Assembly (NCBI GenBank): GCA_016868485.1
Contig: VGGT01000120.1
Span: forward strand, 1-6,216
Source of the DNA: Bacteroidota bacterium
GTDB taxonomy: Bacteria; Bacteroidota; Bacteroidia; UBA7662
Reading direction: 5' to 3'
DNA length: 6,216 bases
The first letter of the stretch is position 1; each line of letters begins with the position of its first letter. Of this stretch, positions 1 to 3,400 are shown one piece after another. The notes under the pieces are model-generated. The model searched no databases. It was not told the origin of the DNA and saw nothing but the letters and a program-made list of their open reading frames with translations. A program made the translations under genes and the position numbers.

Positions 1-146
1 ATTTGTCGGGTCGCGAGGTACTGCGCAGCCTACCGGTTGCGGGCACCACGGAGCTTGACTTGTCTGTCCAGCGCGACGGAGTCTACATGCTTGAGGTTCG
101 CCTCAGCGACCGCACAGAGCAAATCCGTCTGGTGCTTCGTCGCTAG
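1..146 (+). CDS. C-terminal end of a T9SS-exported protein (sorting domain only)
   Basis: This is the 3' end of a gene that begins upstream of the window; the reading frame enters at position 3 and stops at TAG 144-146, leaving 47 codons. The visible peptide has the pattern of a type IX secretion system type A C-terminal sorting domain: LSGREV near its start, then PVAGTTELDLS, then GVYMLEV, and a basic end QIRLVLRR. In this family the domain is an Ig-like beta fold that directs a Sec-exported protein through the outer membrane T9SS channel and is usually cleaved on export. The protein is therefore probably secreted or anchored on the cell surface. Its function cannot be told because the body is outside the window. 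This stretch is visibly richer in G+C than the gene that follows. A hairpin terminator begins about 20 bases after the stop. Confidence 0.88.
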   Translation, partial: LSGREVLRSLPVAGTTELDLSVQRDGVYMLEVRLSDRTEQIRLVLRR

Positions 147-166
147 TTTGTTTGGATTTAATTTTC

Positions 167-210
167 AAAACCGCCTCGCAAAGCAACTTCTGTGGGGCGG
201 TTTTTTTTTT
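167..210 (+). terminator. Rho-independent terminator of the upstream gene
   Basis: The arm AAAACCGCCTCGCA at 167-180 pairs with TGTGGGGCGGTTTT at 191-204, giving 14 pairs including two G-T wobbles, around a 10-base loop at 181-190. The core is five uninterrupted G-C pairs (171-175 with 196-200). A run of ten T at 201-210 begins right after the G-rich arm. This is a classic intrinsic terminator, 20 bases past the stop of the sorting-domain gene. The outer A arm also pairs with the T run, so some termination on the minus strand is possible, although no minus-strand gene is seen here. Confidence 0.93.
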
Positions 211-307
211 GGGCTTGCGGTCCTAAAGTAAAAAAAATCTTTAAATAGTAGTGGATTGCCAATTTTTTTATTAAATTTCCGAAAATTTTAAATAAATCTT
301 TACACAT
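211..307 (+). promoter_or_regulatory. A/T-rich leader and putative promoter region of the large gene
   Basis: These 97 bases separate the terminator from the ATG at 308 and become strongly A/T-rich after about position 225. Because a strong terminator precedes it, the large gene should have its own promoter here. The best match to the Bacteroidota -7 element (TAnnTTTG) is TAAATTTC at 272-279, with the last base wrong. It would put the transcript start near 286 and give a leader of about 20 bases. No TTTG-like -33 element lies at the expected distance. No Shine-Dalgarno sequence precedes the ATG; an A/T-rich stretch (AAATAAATCTTTACACAT, 290-307) lies directly upstream, as is common in this phylum. 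The region is well supported as the leader, the exact promoter only weakly. Confidence 0.35.
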
Positions 308-427
308 ATGAAAACTATTTTACTGTCCATGCGTCGGGTTCCGGGTGTGCTGCGATCATTAACTTTCTTCTCCTTAGTGTCCCTGCTTTTTATGGGGCTC
401 GCATGGTTTAACGGTACGGTTCAGGCC
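308..427 (+). other. Signal peptide (residues 1-40)
   Basis: The N-terminus begins MKTILLSMRR and has a further Arg at residue 16. A hydrophobic core (about residues 18-34, LTFFSLVSLLFMGLAWF) follows, then a polar c-region ending VQA before QP. The most likely signal peptidase I cleavage is after Ala40. There is no Cys just after the cleavage point, so it is not a lipoprotein. The long n-region reflects the chosen start; beginning at Met8 would give a 33-residue signal of more usual length. Confidence 0.9.
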
Positions 428-3400
428 CAACCGGCTTGTGCCAACCCGACGAACAACAACGGAAACGGAAAGGTGACTTTCAATTTCAGAAACAACAATA
501 CCTATGATGTTATCATTAATGACATCTCAAGTGTAGTGGGGGTAACTGATAATGTGGCTACCGAGGCTTGGTGGCGCCCGGGCGCTTTGGCTTATGGATC
601 TGCAGCAGCATTCCCTGCGTTGAACAGCACCAACTGGACGCAATTTGGTAGTGCCACGATCGCTGGTGTTGGTAATACTACTACGACCAATCCTCAGTCG
701 TTTTTCAATAATTCATTGAGTTTGTTGGTGCCAGCTGGTCAAACAATAGGTATTGCTATAAACGCTTCGAGTGCAGCCACGGCAACATTGGGCAGACTTC
801 GCTACAGTACTTTGACTTCGGGTATGTCATATACATACAGCAGTGGAGGTTGCGACATTTTATCTGGCGGACCCGCAACAGCCAATGCCAGTGCTGCTGG
901 CTCCCCGAGATTGTCAAATGTTGCTTTTCAGTTTGCGCCTCGTGGCTTTATTGGGTGCGTTACTTTCATTGCTGCCGTCCCTTGTAGTGGTACTCCTGAC
1001 CCAGGCACGGCTCTTGCGTCGACCTCTTTGGCTTGTCCGGGTGCGAACTTTACCTTATCTGCAACTGGACTGACATCCGGCACCGGTTTCACCTATCAAT
1101 GGGAATATTCCACCAATTCCGGTCAAACGTGGTCGCCGCTTGCAGGTGCCACATCCTCCAGTACCTCTCTATCGCATTCTGTTGCTACAGACTATCGACT
1201 CGTTACCACCTGCACCAATTCCGGCTTATCCAATACATCCTCAGTTGTTTCTGTTGGAGTGGATGCAGGTGGTTGTACTTCTGGATGTTATAGTCTAACA
1301 GGAATTGCGTCTACAACACTTGATGAGGATATTTCAAATGTTACAATAGGTACTTTTAGCAATTCGTCTACTTGTGCCACAACAGGAACTGGCCCTGGCT
1401 CATTGCTTAATCGCTACTCCAATTACACGAACTTAGGAACCGGAGCAAGCGAAGGTCAGGGTGCTGTGGTTAATTTTAGTTTAACTATGACTTCTTGTGG
1501 AACTTTTGCATATAGCCACTTCTTTCAAATCTATGTAGATTGGAATAATGATGGTGATTGGTTGGATGCTGATGAGCAAGTTTATTCAGAGCCAACATCG
1601 CTCAGTGCGTTAACAAGAACCCTTACGGGGTCATTTGTGGTGCCTGTAAGTGCCCCACAAGGAACTACTCGGATGAGGGTTGTGGTAATTGAGATGCCTG
1701 CGTCTACTACAAATTACGCTCACACTAGTTATTCGTGGGGTGAAACAGAGGACTACTGTTTCACAGTTGGCCCACCCCCAGCATGTGTTGCGCCCCAAGC
1801 GCTCAGTGTTTCGGGTGTCAACTCCTCATCTGCAACGATTAATTTTACGGGAAACAGCACAGCTGTCTTCTACGAAGTAGTGGTTCAAGCACCTGGGTCA
1901 GGTACACCCAGCGGATCGGGTACACCTGTTACGTCTACAAGCTATCAGGCATCCGGACTTTCGCCAAACACCCAATATGAAGGCTATGTCCGGTCTAATT
2001 GTGGTACCAATACCAGCGTATGGGTTGGTCCAATTTTGTTTAGGACTACTTGCATTACGGCAACTCTGCCATATCTTATGGATTTCAATGTTTGGCCTCC
2101 TGATTGTTGGAACATGACAGGTGGAACGTTTTCCGCCATACAAGCAGCTAACTCCACTGGAGCACTTGATCACATGAGGGCCAATTTCTGGAATCAGTCC
2201 TCAGGCAACTTCGCACTTGCAACCACTCAACCAATCAATATTAGTGCCGATGCTCGTGCTCGTTTCAACTGGTCGCACCAATACCAAGCTGTTTATCCGA
2301 ACGACCAGCTTCTCCTCTTCGGGCAGATTGTGGGTAGCTCCACCTGGGATACTTTAGTGAATCTCAATGGTCCGAACTTTAATACTGTTGGATCTGGAAT
2401 AACCACTCCATCCCCTGTTGCGAATTTCGCCCTTGAGACAGCAAACCTTCCTTTATCATACACAGGGCAGGAGGTTGTCTTCCAATTTAGAATGAATTCA
2501 GGTTTTGGCCCCGATGTATTTGTCGACAATTTCCGGGTGGAGGCCATCCCCCAGTGTGCAGAACCATCTGGATTAACGGCAAGTAACATTACTGCCTATA
2601 CGGCTGATCTCAACTGGACTGCATCTGCCACCGCATTATCGTATGAGGTGGTGATCCAGCCGGCAGGATCTGGTTTGCCAACAGGTTCGGGTATTGCCTC
2701 TGCAACTACCTCATACAGTGCTTCAGGGTTGAATGCGCAGACCAACTATGAATCTTATGTGCGTTCTGTCTGTGCCTCTGGTTTGCTCAGTCCCTGGACT
2801 GGCCCAATTCCGTTCACAACAGCCTGTGCATTCGAGCCTGCACCAACAGCTCCTCAAACCTTTGCCAGTTGGACCGGTACCCCGCTTCCCAATTGTTGGG
2901 AAAAGGCCAGTGGTGTTTTGGGCACTTCGGTAACGCTTACACCAAACGCCGGTAATTGGTTTTCATCGACCAACTTTGGTAATGGCACTGGAACCAATCG
3001 GGCTGCTAAAGTAAATCTGTGGTCAACCCAGAACTCTTGGCTGATTTCACAGGCTATTGATCTAGGTACCACCCCGGGCATCTATCGTTTGTCTTATCGG
3101 ATGGCCGTAACCAGTTATTTTGGAACTATTGCTCAATCAACTCTAGGCACCCACCGTGTTGATGTGGTCGTATCACCAGATGCAGGAGCAACTTGGTCGA
3201 ATGTTGACGTGATTCGTACGTATACAGGCGCCGGATCGTATAGTAATACCGGTCAGTTGGAATTTGTGAATTTGGGTAGTTATTCGGGCATAGTCAAAAT
3301 TGCTTTTGTAGCTACGACTAATACAACCACACCTGACATCGATTTCCACTTAGACGATGTTTCTGTTGAGGCTATTCCGTCTTGTCCATTCCCTAACTCA

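Noticed and set aside
37..231. A 64-codon + strand frame crossing the end of the upstream gene and the terminator
   Set aside because: It is in another frame over the clear sorting-domain coding sequence, then runs through the terminator hairpin, whose T run gives it FFF-type residues. No ribosome-binding or family signal.
271..291. A/T palindrome TTAAATTT/AAATTTTAA upstream of the large gene as a possible operator or second terminator
   Set aside because: It is imperfect, with one extra T, made only of A and T, has a very small loop and no following T run. Such dyads arise by chance in A/T-rich leaders.
843..1293. Two overlapping + strand frames with Leu-rich or Cys-rich products (843-1073 and 1033-1293)
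   Set aside because: Both lie wholly within the large gene in a different frame, over the N-terminal and Ig-like domains that have recognisable protein motifs. The apparent hydrophobic stretch is a frame artefact.
2293..2589. Minus-strand frame of 98 codons
   Set aside because: It is antisense to jelly-roll 1 and the start of FN3-2, with no recognisable product or separate promoter. Long antisense frames are expected in a stop-poor coding region.
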